From Bacteroidia bacterium (GTDB taxonomy: Bacteria > Bacteroidota > Bacteroidia > UKL13-3), in NCBI GenBank assembly GCA_021740845.1, contig JAIOYZ010000013.1:1-64000 (forward strand): a stretch of DNA of 64,000 nt. Reading direction: 5' to 3'. This document shows, piece after piece, positions 17,678 through 25,892 of this stretch (position 1 is its first letter; every line of letters starts with the position of its first letter). The position numbers and the translations under genes were made by a program. The notes under the pieces were generated by a model. The model worked only from the letters and a program-made list of their open reading frames with translations. It searched no databases and was not told the origin of the DNA.

Positions 17678-18656
17678 TTATTTGTCCGACTCCTTGTCGA
17701 ATAGGTCGTGTAGTTTTTGTTGTAAAAGTTACTTGTTTGGTAGTTGCGTTTTATACTCTGAAACCATTGTTGGCGAAAGACTTCTGCTCAAAGCATATTC
17801 TACAGCTTCACTGTCTTTATCCTTGCAAAGCAGAACTCCAATGCCTGGGTTTTCGTTTGGCTTTTTCACGTCTCTGTCCAATGCTTCCAAGTAAAAGTTA
17901 AGCTGTCCCAAATGGTCTGGCTTGAATTTGTCTGCTTGAGTTCAAATGCAATTAAGCATTATATTCCACGGTGGTAAAAAAGCAAGTCAATGTAAAAGTC
18001 GCTGCTACCAACTTGCAATTTATACTCTTCTCCTACGCACAAAAAGTCTTTCCCAAGTTCGAGAATGAAATTTTCATTTGCCTTACAAGTCCAAGTTGAA
18101 GATCACTTTCACTATGCGGTTCCAATAAGTTTAAAAATTCGAATATGTAGCTATCTTTAAAGGTATTTGAAAGGCCATTGTTACTTTCTCTCAACGCTGT
18201 CGAGATTATTGAGTTTCCAATCATTGTCCTCTCAAAAAGGCTCGCAGAAATTTGTCGCTCAAGTTCCCTGAAACTATAGTTTTCTTTTTTAGCAAGTTTC
18301 AAATAAAACTCCCTTTCTTCAGCAGTCTTGCATCTTGAAAATATTGCCAAATTATGCGACCAACTAATTTCTCTCAACAGTGTTGAGAGTTTTGGAAAGT
18401 CCTTGTAAGTAACGTAAAACTACTTCATTCTCCAAATATTTTTGTCGGAGAAGCCTTTTATTTCTGGTTCTTGTGTCTGTATGAAATTGGCTAATTCTGT
18501 AACTACAGAGTCACCCCATTCTGATTGTTCAATTTTCTTGCTGATATGTTCTCCGATATTCCAAGACAGGTTTATTAGTTAATCGTTTACGGCTTTTATT
18601 GCATTAGTCAGAGATTGATTTATAAGTTGAATTATGTCCGTAATGCGATTGTCCAT
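17678..18656 (-). pseudogene. yhcG: YhcG/DUF1016 PDDEXK nuclease, multiply disrupted
   Basis: The whole family can be read in pieces from ATG at 18656: MDNRITDIIQLIN, then NIGEHISKKIEQSEWG, GFSDKNIWRMK, LREISWSHNLAIF and REFYLKLAKKENYSF. It continues with DFYIDLLFYHRG, CLIAFELK, GQLNFYLEALDRDVKK, LLCKDKDSEAVEYAL and QQKLHDLFDKESDK. In-frame stops lie at 18579-18581 (TAA), 18420-18422 (TAG) and 17959-17961 (TAA). Frameshifts occur near 18040, 17930 and 17738. Intact YhcG is a PDDEXK-fold protein often carried with restriction or toxin modules. Several independent lesions make real decay far more likely than sequencing error. Confidence 0.85.
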
Positions 18657-18734
18657 TATTTATTTCAATATGCTACAAATTTATTTTTAATCAGTCGAGT
18701 AACTTTTTTGGAACCAGTTTATTTTTATTCCGCC

Positions 18735-18856
18735 AACGGCAGTCTGTCTAAAAACTACGTTTTGCAACTCAAAAATAGGGTATTTTTATCCTATTTGGCG
18801 AAGGCTTGAAAAATAGTTGGTATAAGTATTTATAAAAACTGGGTAGCTTAAAATTT
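18735..18856 (+). repeat. Island direct repeat, copy A
   Basis: About 122 bp beginning AACGGCAGTCTGTCTAAAAA, containing CTACGTTTTGCAACTCAAAA and GGCTTGAAAAATAGTTGGTA, and ending near GTAGCTTAAAATT. Roughly 80% of bases match copy B (22532-22652), in the same orientation. The two copies are 3.8 kb apart and frame the protease module. Confidence 0.85.
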
Positions 18857-19059
18857 ATGCGCACATTAACTTTAGGTTGGTAAAGCGGTACAATAAGAAA
18901 TACAAGAAGTTTACCGGTGAGGCAAACACTTGGCTCAGGCAAAAGTAAAAAGTGAAACCCAAATATTTGCACACTGGCAACAAACTACTTGGGTCTGCTA
19001 TCTATTCATAAGGAAACGCTATTCATAAGAGTAAACACCCTCGTGAATGAACAGTCGGG

Positions 19060-19222
19060 CAGGCATTAATGAAGAGCCCTCGTCAAATGACGAGGCAAGC
19101 TATAGCGCCTATGCTGAAGCTTCGGCGTAAGCATATGATACGAGAGTATCAAGCACGGTTCTCCCGCTCAAGCGGGACAGGCAGTGAGGACGTAGGGGTG
19201 AAATTCCCCTGCGTTACTCGAT
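19060..19222 (+). ncRNA. 3' remnant of a group II intron (domains V-VI)
   Basis: GATAC-GAGA-GTATC (19137-19150) followed by a two-base bulge AA and GCACGGTTC (19153-19161) has the exact geometry of a domain V 3' strand: five pairs, GNRA tetraloop, two-nt bulge, then nine nt ending CGGTTC. The 5' partner is damaged (AAGCATAT where GAGCCGTAT-like sequence is expected). A domain VI-like hairpin follows (ACGTAGGGG-TGAAA-TTCCCCTGCGT, 19189-19213), with the 3' end TTACTCGAT. Extra hairpins at 19078-19095 and 19163-19176 do not fit the standard fold. No reverse transcriptase reading frame is nearby, so it is a dead fragment. Confidence 0.5.
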
Positions 19223-19287
19223 TATGTAAAGCTGCAATCTCGGTAGTAGTTTGTGTGTCTAAAACGTATTAATAAACTGGTCTAACT

Positions 19288-19968
19288 CTAAAACCTTGTC
19301 ACAATTTTAAAGTTAAGAATTAGCATTTGATTAAGTGGTTTATGAGTTTCTACTAGAAATGGATCTGGTTGGTCAATTGATTCTCCAGCACTTAGTTTTG
19401 CATTTTCAAATGGATAAAAATTATACGATGTTTTAACACCTAAACCCAAATGCTTTGAAAAAAAATAATTAATATCAACGCCTACAGAGGCACCAATTGA
19501 ATTGTACCATAAAAGCGCCCATAAAGGCTCTTCATGTAATACTGGATCCCTATAACCAAAAATAACCAATTCACTACCAAAATACCTATATGAAAATGAT
19601 AAGCTAGGCCTAATGTCTAACTTTTTAGAATAAATGAGATAAGAGTACCCTATGTTAAATTGTTCAAAAAAGCTTCCAACTAGAACACCTATGGGCTTAT
19701 TATAATCATAGTCTGATTGAAAATTGATAAAATCAAAGTGGAATGAATGTTTATTTGATATTTGCCTGTTATATCCAAAATACAAATTGAATTTACTGTA
19801 TTGATCTAATCTAAATTTTGATAAACCATCTTTATTAAAGTAGTCTACCATTGTATTGCCAAATTCAAATTGATTTTTACCTCCAAAAACTTTGTTTTTC
19901 CAGTTCTGTGCGTTCAAGTTGCACCCACATAAAAGAAAAAGGGAGTAAATTAAAAATCGAAGTTTCAT
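19288..19968 (-). CDS. Predicted outer-membrane beta-barrel protein
   Basis: 226 aa with a signal peptide (MKLRFLIYSLFLLCGCNLNAQ) and alternating aromatic strands such as FNLYFGYNRQISNKHSFHFDFI, LDIRPSLSFSYRYFGS and VGVDINYFFSKHLGLGVKTSYNFYPF, ending in Phe. This is the profile of a small Bacteroidota barrel or 'outer membrane beta-barrel' protein. A Cys at LLCGC could make it a lipoprotein instead. It starts 1 bp after the protease stop and is presumably co-transcribed with it. No specific family was recognised. Confidence 0.65.
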   Translation of the reverse strand: MKLRFLIYSLFLLCGCNLNAQNWKNKVFGGKNQFEFGNTMVDYFNKDGLSKFRLDQYSKFNLYFGYNRQISNKHSFHFDFINFQSDYDYNKPIGVLVGSFFEQFNIGYSYLIYSKKLDIRPSLSFSYRYFGSELVIFGYRDPVLHEEPLWALLWYNSIGASVGVDINYFFSKHLGLGVKTSYNFYPFENAKLSAGESIDQPDPFLVETHKPLNQMLILNFKIVTRF

Positions 19969-19969
19969 A

Positions 19970-22015
19970 TTAATCTTTTATAAATTTAATATTTTTATTC
20001 CAATTACCATTTGAAATGTTCACATTATAAATACCCAAAGGCAAACTCTGAACATCGATTTCATAATTATTAACATTGCTTGTAGTGAGGCATAACAATA
20101 GTTTCCCTTGTACATCATATATGCCTATTTGATAATGACTATTATCATTTAATTTTGATTCTTCAACTAGCAGGGTTATTTTATCATTTGTTGGATTAGG
20201 GTACAATGATACATTAAACACAGTTTTTAATTTATTTGCCATACCAGTTACGCTATTTTGGAATCTACTGTTTCTCCATGCTAAAGCACATGGTTCACAA
20301 TAAGGACCGACATTTACCGCGTGCCAAGCAGCGCAGGTATTATTGTATTCATTGCTACACATACCATAAAGCATAACTGATGAAGCAATTGAATTAGCCC
20401 TAACAGCATTAAAATTTGAATTTTGAAAATCGTAGTTTGTGTAATTTACAAGCGTGTAATAGACTATTCTTGCTGCTTTATCTGCTCCAATACCTCCTAC
20501 GCTTCTGTTACTACCATTAACATTGTTAGTACCACCAGTTGTTAATAATTGGAACCACTTATTTTGCACCCCACTGTTTGTATGAACGCCACATTTATCA
20601 TTACCATCCGAAGGTGAGCAATCAATAACATTTATCCAAAATGAAGATTGAAGAAAGAAACTTGGGTGGGAAAAACTATTAGGATTTTGCATATCCCTTG
20701 AAGCACCTAAATTCTCTCCAATTGTCCAATTTGTGTGGTATACGTAAGAATATCTTTCTATCATATATCCAAAAATATCGGAAAATGATTCGTTCAATGC
20801 ACCAGAAATTTTTTCATAAGGGAGTGGCCTAGACCTATTTGTAACTCCATGAGTAAATTCATGCCCCACAACGTCATAAGTTCCACGATAGTTATTATTT
20901 TTTCTTCCAATAAGGAGATAATCCTCACTAGTTGTTCCATCATATGCCGCATTATTAAACGGATAATCTGCAATAACACGGATATGTTTACCCCAACCCG
21001 TCATGCCATTTCTATTAAGTGGAGTTTGCTTAAAATAATCCCACGATTTTTGGGCACAATAGTGTGCAGCTGTTGCACTCCAATTATCATTACCCCAAAC
21101 ATCATCACCTGGGCTAAAAGGCATATCTTCCCAATCCCAGCTTTCATGGTAATACCTGCCATTATAATAATTTGAATTGTCAGTAGAATAAATATTTCTT
21201 GAATTATCATTTGCAAATAAATACCATCTGTCTTGTCCAGGCCATCTGTTTTTTTGTTTTGTATCCAAATCATATTTCATTCCATAGTAAAGATGATTAA
21301 AGCTACCATCATCATGAATGTTATTCAGTACTTTAATTATATTTCCTGTATTTGCATCAACATAAAGTGTTCTATTGAATAATTCAGATAGAGCTACAAT
21401 GATAAACTTCCATGCCAATTTAAACGATTCGTTACCATTGGTGTCTGCAATAAATGTTATTACCAATTCCCCATTCGGGTATTCTGTTTCAACACTATCC
21501 CAAAGCCATGTTTCAGCACCTATGTGAGTTAAAGCATTGCTTAATGCTGTAGATTCATTTATCTGAGGCGAAACACTTAAATTTAAATTTTCAGCAATAA
21601 GACCTGATGAAATCCAAATTTCTTCACCATCATGGTGCAGGGTATATTCAGCACCTTCTACTTTTACACCATTATAATATTGTTGGTATAGCGTATGGAA
21701 AATATCGGGTGCGGGGCTGTCTTCATCTTCTAATAAAGAATCACGCGATGTAGATATTTCAACCATACTGTCTAAGTCTCCTAATCCTGTGTTATTTCTA
21801 TGAGTTGTAAATAGGGAGTTAATACTCAATGCACCCTCATTCCAATAAATTAACCCACCGTCACTATCCAACATAAATGCATTTTCAACAATTAAAGGAT
21901 TTTCGGGGTCTTTTAGTTTGGGTAAATTCTGCGCATTTAAAATGCTCGTAAAGAAAACAATTGCAATAAGAATAAAAGATAGTCGTTTGTGGTTTGGTAA
22001 ATGTAGGTATTTCAT
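19970..22015 (-). CDS. Secreted M4 (thermolysin-like) metallopeptidase with T9SS type A domain
   Basis: 681 aa. A signal peptide (HKRLSFILIAIVFFTSILNAQ) is followed by an FTP/PepSY-type propeptide (~30-260) and an M4 catalytic domain. The zinc site is VGHEFTHGVTN with the third ligand Glu in SGALNESFSDIFGYM. The M4 C-terminal helical domain contains CGVHTNSGVQNKWF, with the active-site His. Residues ~600-681 are a T9SS type A sorting domain (VSLYPNPTNDKITLLV ... GKLLLC ... LPLGIYNVNIS). It is intact although its surroundings are decayed. A broken LytTR gene lies upstream and a beta-barrel gene downstream on the same strand, probably one former module. Confidence 0.9.
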   Translation of the reverse strand: MKYLHLPNHKRLSFILIAIVFFTSILNAQNLPKLKDPENPLIVENAFMLDSDGGLIYWNEGALSINSLFTTHRNNTGLGDLDSMVEISTSRDSLLEDEDSPAPDIFHTLYQQYYNGVKVEGAEYTLHHDGEEIWISSGLIAENLNLSVSPQINESTALSNALTHIGAETWLWDSVETEYPNGELVITFIADTNGNESFKLAWKFIIVALSELFNRTLYVDANTGNIIKVLNNIHDDGSFNHLYYGMKYDLDTKQKNRWPGQDRWYLFANDNSRNIYSTDNSNYYNGRYYHESWDWEDMPFSPGDDVWGNDNWSATAAHYCAQKSWDYFKQTPLNRNGMTGWGKHIRVIADYPFNNAAYDGTTSEDYLLIGRKNNNYRGTYDVVGHEFTHGVTNRSRPLPYEKISGALNESFSDIFGYMIERYSYVYHTNWTIGENLGASRDMQNPNSFSHPSFFLQSSFWINVIDCSPSDGNDKCGVHTNSGVQNKWFQLLTTGGTNNVNGSNRSVGGIGADKAARIVYYTLVNYTNYDFQNSNFNAVRANSIASSVMLYGMCSNEYNNTCAAWHAVNVGPYCEPCALAWRNSRFQNSVTGMANKLKTVFNVSLYPNPTNDKITLLVEESKLNDNSHYQIGIYDVQGKLLLCLTTSNVNNYEIDVQSLPLGIYNVNISNGNWNKNIKFIKD

Positions 22016-22092
22016 AATAGCAAAATTTTTGTCAAACGTAAAATTTTATATGAAATACTTACCTCTGAATTTGACCATTCGGTTTAAGGGTT

Positions 22093-22505
22093 TTATATTT
22101 TGCCCAATTCATTAAACGGTTCGGTTTTTAATCCCAATTTTTGTAATAAAATCTCTCTTTTTTCATCAGACAACTTTAATACACTTTTGTCATGGAGTTG
22201 CACATGCCAATGATTGTCTCGTTTGATGTACTGAATTTGATTCAGGTTTACTATAAACTTATTGTGAATCCTTAGAAAACTATGGGGAGGTAAGATTTTT
22301 TCGTAAAAGTAATGTTTTTTGATACAACATAAGGCTTAGGGTTGTTTGTTTCAAATATTTTAGAGTAACTACCATTTGCTTCGATAAAGTTCACATTAAA
22401 TAATTTCAATAATTGCGTTTCTTTAATTCCAGTCGTGATAGGAAGTCTTGCAATGAAGTACATTTCGGGTTTCTTAAATTCATCTGTGATTATTAAGTTT
22501 TTCAT
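22093..22505 (-). pseudogene. LytTR DNA-binding domain gene, one frameshift
   Basis: From ATG at 22505 the first frame gives MKNLIITDEFKKPEMYFIAR, then VNFIEANGSYSKIFE and VVSKNITF. After a -1 shift at a short T-run near 22313-22317 the other frame continues FYEKILPPHSFLRIHNKFIV, then NLNQIQYIKRDNHWHVQLHD and ends NELGKI-stop at 22093. Together they make a complete LytTR domain (~136 aa) with no receiver domain. Only one lesion is visible, so a sequencing error or recent inactivation are both possible. It sits 78 bp upstream of the protease start and may have regulated it. Confidence 0.75.
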
Positions 22506-22531
22506 AGTCGTAGTCTTTAGCAGTTGTACAT

Positions 22532-22652
22532 AACGTCAGCCTGTCCAAAAACTACGTTTTGCAACTCAAAAAAAGGGTATTTATCTGCGATATGGCGAGG
22601 GCTTGAAAAATAGTTGGTATAAATTGTTTCGAAAATTAGGTGGCTTAAAATT
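22532..22652 (+). repeat. Island direct repeat, copy B
   Basis: 121 bp beginning AACGTCAGCCTGTCCAAAAA, matching copy A (18735-18856) including CTACGTTTTGCAACTCAAAA and GGCTTGAAAAATAGTTGGTA. It lies between the LytTR pseudogene and the transposase fragment. Confidence 0.85.
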
Positions 22653-22711
22653 GAAGTGTTGCCATTGCTGGTTAAAGTTTGGTGTGCAGGGCAGGTGAAG
22701 GTATCATTCCC

Positions 22712-23119
22712 TTAGTTGTAAACAAACTCTGAAATGTTGAATTTGATATCAGGCGCATTGCTCGCTACCTCAGGTATTGCAACCAATACATCTACACCTA
22801 AATCAAAAGCTGTTTTAAACTCAGAGCCTATGTGGTATCCTATATCATAAAGGGTAACAAAATCTGTCAATTCTAGAATTTCAGTTGTTCTTTCTACCAT
22901 GTCGCCCATGGCTTTGCTATCATTTTGGTTGCTTACTTTGTATTCAATAGGAATGCAGTGTTTGGCATCCACAACCGTTTGCACATTGTAGGCTACTTCG
23001 GTAATATTATTGCGATTAATCATCTGTCTGGAAACTGGATCGGAAGTAAAGATTTGAGTATCTCCACTTGCTTCTAATTCCTTCTGCATGTTTACATACT
23101 TGCCCCTTTGCTTGCCCAA
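22712..23119 (-). pseudogene. Internal fragment of an IS1182-type transposase
   Basis: 135 codons without the usual N- or C-terminal parts. FTSDPVSRQMINR, VAYNVQTVVDAKH, KVSNQNDSKAMGDMV and YDIGYHIGSEFKTAFDLGVD match the central DDE-containing region of Bacteroidota IS1182 transposases, in which DKGYHTGSE is usual. The changes to DIGYHIG suggest relaxed selection. It ends in a TAA before the zinc-ribbon-like C-terminal region and has no terminal inverted repeats that I can find. Confidence 0.7.
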
Positions 23120-23143
23120 GCAACTTTATCCATAAACTCGGCT

Positions 23144-23160
23144 TTGGTTCAAACCGAATT
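23144..23160 (+). repeat. Intergenic copy of the GGTTCAAACC motif, right edge of the island
   Basis: TTGGTTCAAACCGAATT, identical and in the same orientation as the copy at 16937-16953. Decayed genes lie to its left, and an intact housekeeping operon starts 5 bp to its right. Confidence 0.85.
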
Positions 23161-23164
23161 GCCT

Positions 23165-23332
23165 TTAAATTTTACCGCCTTTTTTGAGCCAAACGTAGGC
23201 GAAAACCACAAAAAGTATAAAAAACATGTAGGCCTTACCTTCTACAAAACCCTCGAGTATGGCTACTAAAAATCCAATTACCAGAGAGGTAGATGCCAAG
23301 ATAAGCCAATTTCTAAGTATCCATTTATCCAT
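23165..23332 (-). CDS. Small two-helix membrane protein coupled to lptC
   Basis: 55 aa (MDKWILRNWLILASTS, FLVAILEGFVEG, FFILFVVFAYVWLKKGGKI). Two hydrophobic segments are separated by an acidic turn, and the C-terminus is basic. The ATG overlaps the lptC stop by one base (TAATG), so it is translationally coupled to lptC. Codon use matches the neighbours and the frame has no lesion. It is probably an inner-membrane protein. I do not know a named family, and any link to LPS export is inferred from the overlap only. Confidence 0.7.
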   Translation of the reverse strand: MDKWILRNWLILASTSLVIGFLVAILEGFVEGKAYMFFILFVVFAYVWLKKGGKI

Positions 23333-23871
23333 TAGGGATTTAAACTAATTATGCCGGTAATATTTAAAACTCTAAATTTACTAAACTCGGTATTTGATTC
23401 TAAGCCTGTGCCCATTATAATTTTATCTGGCGAAGTAATTCTAACAAATTTTTGAGAGTAAATGCGGTCTGTTTTCTCATCCCAAATTAATTCTTCTGTG
23501 CGCAAAGTATCGCCTTTATTATTGATAACATTTACGTCGTTTCTAGCGGTTATGGTTCTTTCCTTTTCGTTGCGCAAGGCATATTTGCTTTTGATATAAC
23601 TGGTAACTTGACCGCTACTGTTATAAAAATAGGCGGTAATTCCTTCCGTCATCTCAGTTTCCATACGAGTTTCTGAAGTATATCTTTCTAATATAGGTGC
23701 AAATAATTTGGCTTTTAACATGCCACTATCCGTATAATTGATAGTTACGTTATCGCCAATTTCTATAGGTAATTCTTTGGTATTAGATGAAATCTTAACC
23801 AATTCTGTTTCCTTGTTACCGCATGAAATTAGCAGGCTTAGAAGACTAATAAAAATGAGTTTTTTAATCAT
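23332..23871 (-). CDS. lptC: LptC, LPS-export ABC transporter periplasmic protein
   Basis: 179 aa from MIKKLIFISLLSLLISCGNK; the Cys of LLISC is a lipobox, so the Bacteroidota form is a lipoprotein. The open frame extends 15 codons further upstream, but only the internal ATG gives a proper signal sequence. YTDSGMLKAKLFAPILERY, SYIKSKYALRNEKERTITARNDV and LRTEELIWDEKTDRIYS are the LptC beta-jellyroll repeats. It passes LPS from the inner-membrane complex towards LptA. It overlaps the upstream outer-membrane protein gene by 8 bp. Confidence 0.87.
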   Translation of the reverse strand: MIKKLIFISLLSLLISCGNKETELVKISSNTKELPIEIGDNVTINYTDSGMLKAKLFAPILERYTSETRMETEMTEGITAYFYNSSGQVTSYIKSKYALRNEKERTITARNDVNVINNKGDTLRTEELIWDEKTDRIYSQKFVRITSPDKIIMGTGLESNTEFSKFRVLNITGIISLNP

Positions 23872-25171
23872 ATCTATACCTGTAAAACCATTTATCGGCA
23901 AATGAAACTCCAACAAAAACTCTAAAATAATTTTCTTGAATTAAACCATTATCTGTTGTACCACGCTTTTGCCATTCAACTCCAACGTTAACTTTAGATC
24001 TGCTTTTTGCCATTGGAATTCCAATGCCTGCTGTTAATGACAAAACATCTACTCCAACGCCTCTAGCATTTAGGCTACTTTGTTCGTATCTGCCACCCAA
24101 ACGGTAATCTAATCTTGCAATAAAATTCTTGCTTTTATAATCTGGGCAATAGCTACCACCCAAACTTACACATATAGAATTACGCAAAGAATCAGCGCCA
24201 CCAAAACTACGATAATTGCTCCATTGGGTTCCTTTAATATCGGCAGCCAACGTCCAAACATCTGTGCGAGAAAAACTAAAACCGGCCTTCCAAGATAAAG
24301 GAGAAGTTACGGTGCCTTGAGTTCCTTTCTCTGAATAAATAGTATCCTTTAAACCAGTGGAACTGCCTATTGGCAAGGATCTAAGTAAATAACTTTGTTG
24401 TGCTTGCAAATTTGTTTCTGGCGAAATGGTGCCACCTAAAACCCAATTGTATTCTTTAACAACATTCTTCTTCTGAATTGAAAATGTATCGTGAATTTGT
24501 ATGCCTGCTTCTAATAACCAACCGTGAATAAAAACAGATTTATCTTCGTTGGCATTAAACATTAAGTACTGTGAAGGAATAAGCAATTGGGTGGTATTGG
24601 TAATTTCTCCAAAAACATAATTTCCATTTAAGCCAACACTTACATTTCTATGAAGGCGCATTCCATAACCAGCATAAGCGCGGGTTAAACCACCTCTGCC
24701 CACAAAATTATTTTGTGCTGTAATAGCAAAAGTATCTTGAGGTATGGTAACCGTTGAACGAATATTGTAACCTACTCCCGAAAAAGGATTGGCTCCAAAC
24801 GACATTCCAATTCCTCTTTTTAGAGATAAAGGAATTCCAAAATTAAAATAAGAAATCCAAGCATTGTTTACATCTGTGCTATTGGCCGCACCTTTAAAAG
24901 TTCCTTTGCTCCAGGTTGCTCCAGCCTCAATATTGGTAGTATAAAATGCAGAGTACGACGCTGGATTTAGAATATTTACTGCATATGGACTACGAATTCC
25001 TTGATTGGTTTGACCCATTGAATAGGTTGTGGCATTGCCCGAATAAATGATATCTCCAACTCCAATTATGGAATATGGCGATTTTGTAATATTCTGAGCA
25101 GTAAGTGCGGAACCGGCAACCCAACCCCAAATTAAAAGAAAAAGAATGAGCCTCTGGGCGCTATTTCGCAT
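23864..25171 (-). CDS. Conserved outer-membrane beta-barrel protein of the coaX-lptC operon
   Basis: 435 aa with a signal peptide (LILFLLIWGWVAGSALTAQ). It opens KSPYSIIGVGDIIYSGNATTYSMGQTNQGIR and NPASYSAFYTTNIEAGATW, a form seen in FadL/PorV-like Bacteroidota barrels. Many amphipathic strands follow, with a terminal aromatic motif (DKWFYRYRYD). It overlaps coaX by 11 bp and lptC by 8 bp. Its operon position next to lptC hints at an envelope-assembly role, but no function is established that I know of. Confidence 0.7.
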   Translation of the reverse strand: MRNSAQRLILFLLIWGWVAGSALTAQNITKSPYSIIGVGDIIYSGNATTYSMGQTNQGIRSPYAVNILNPASYSAFYTTNIEAGATWSKGTFKGAANSTDVNNAWISYFNFGIPLSLKRGIGMSFGANPFSGVGYNIRSTVTIPQDTFAITAQNNFVGRGGLTRAYAGYGMRLHRNVSVGLNGNYVFGEITNTTQLLIPSQYLMFNANEDKSVFIHGWLLEAGIQIHDTFSIQKKNVVKEYNWVLGGTISPETNLQAQQSYLLRSLPIGSSTGLKDTIYSEKGTQGTVTSPLSWKAGFSFSRTDVWTLAADIKGTQWSNYRSFGGADSLRNSICVSLGGSYCPDYKSKNFIARLDYRLGGRYEQSSLNARGVGVDVLSLTAGIGIPMAKSRSKVNVGVEWQKRGTTDNGLIQENYFRVFVGVSFADKWFYRYRYD

Positions 25172-25889
25172 GGTCTGTCAATATTTTATTTAATCCGTAT
25201 AACAAGAGATGTTCGTTTACAAATATGCTTGTTTTTATTTTCTTTGCCAATATTTCAGAATCGCCACCTGTTAGCAATACTTTAATTTCTGGAAATTGCT
25301 GGCGGTATTCCTCCACAAAATGGTTAATTTCTCCAAGCAAACCATAATAAGCACCGTTCAACAAACACGATTGAGTGTCGGTTCCCAAAACTTGTAAAGG
25401 CAATTCCCAATTGGGCAAAGGCAATTTACCAGTAAACGTATGCATAGCTTTTAATCGCATGTGTAAACCGGGAGTAATATTTCCACCCAAGTATTCTTGA
25501 AACGAATTCATTACCTCATAAGTTACACAAGTGCCCGCATCAATTACCAAACAGGCTTGGTTAGGATAAAAATGAATTGCCCCTGCTACCAAAGCCATTC
25601 TGTCTGCGCCCAATGTTTGCGGGGTAGCATACTTATTTTTAAAAGGCATTGGTAAATTTTGGTTCAGCCAAAAAACTTTAGATGTTGGTAAATTTAGCAC
25701 CCATTCTTTCTGCCATTTACCACTTACATCGCTGAGTAAGGCAGCATAAATATCTTTGGTGCTTATTAATTCCTGCAAAAAACCAAAAAGGTCTTCTATC
25801 GGTTTGATCCAAAATTCTTGCAGTTCATTAGCCTGAAACAAAGCAATTTTGGAGCGGGTATTTCCTATATCGACTAAAAGATTGTGCAT
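25161..25889 (-). CDS. coaX: Type III pantothenate kinase
   Basis: 242 aa. It phosphorylates pantothenate, the first step of coenzyme A synthesis. The ASKHA-fold motifs are clear: VDIGNTRSKIALF (phosphate 1), GADRMALVAGA, and LVIDAGTCVTYEVM with the catalytic Asp, then GGNITPGLHMR. LLTGGDSEIL is the C-terminal adenosine loop. It lies 3 bp after birA on the same strand, a common pairing in Bacteroidota. Confidence 0.94.
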   Translation of the reverse strand: MHNLLVDIGNTRSKIALFQANELQEFWIKPIEDLFGFLQELISTKDIYAALLSDVSGKWQKEWVLNLPTSKVFWLNQNLPMPFKNKYATPQTLGADRMALVAGAIHFYPNQACLVIDAGTCVTYEVMNSFQEYLGGNITPGLHMRLKAMHTFTGKLPLPNWELPLQVLGTDTQSCLLNGAYYGLLGEINHFVEEYRQQFPEIKVLLTGGDSEILAKKIKTSIFVNEHLLLYGLNKILTDHAK

Positions 25890-25892
25890 GTT

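Larger units (their letters stand above)
18657..19287. other. Gene-free stretch with a repeat and an RNA-like remnant
   Basis: No credible coding sequence on either strand. 18657-18734 looks like the old yhcG promoter region (TAAATTTG on the minus strand). 18735-18856 is repeat copy A. 18857-19059 has no recognisable content beyond short CATAAG-type repeats. 19060-19222 is G+C-rich, hairpin-dense and intron-like. The remaining 65 bp precede the convergent gene end at 19288. Confidence 0.6.

Noticed and set aside
17678-18656. Recoded stops (alternative genetic code or readthrough) in the YhcG gene
   Set aside because: There are also several frameshifts, and all other genes use TAA, TAG and TGA as normal stops.
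19069-19272. Plus-strand 67-codon open frame over the intron-like region
   Set aside because: Its sequence is dominated by RNA-like hairpins, with no protein-like composition or start signal.
18735-22652. Repeats A and B as integron attC sites
   Set aside because: I could not identify paired core and inverse-core sites with the expected palindromic folding, and no integrase is present.
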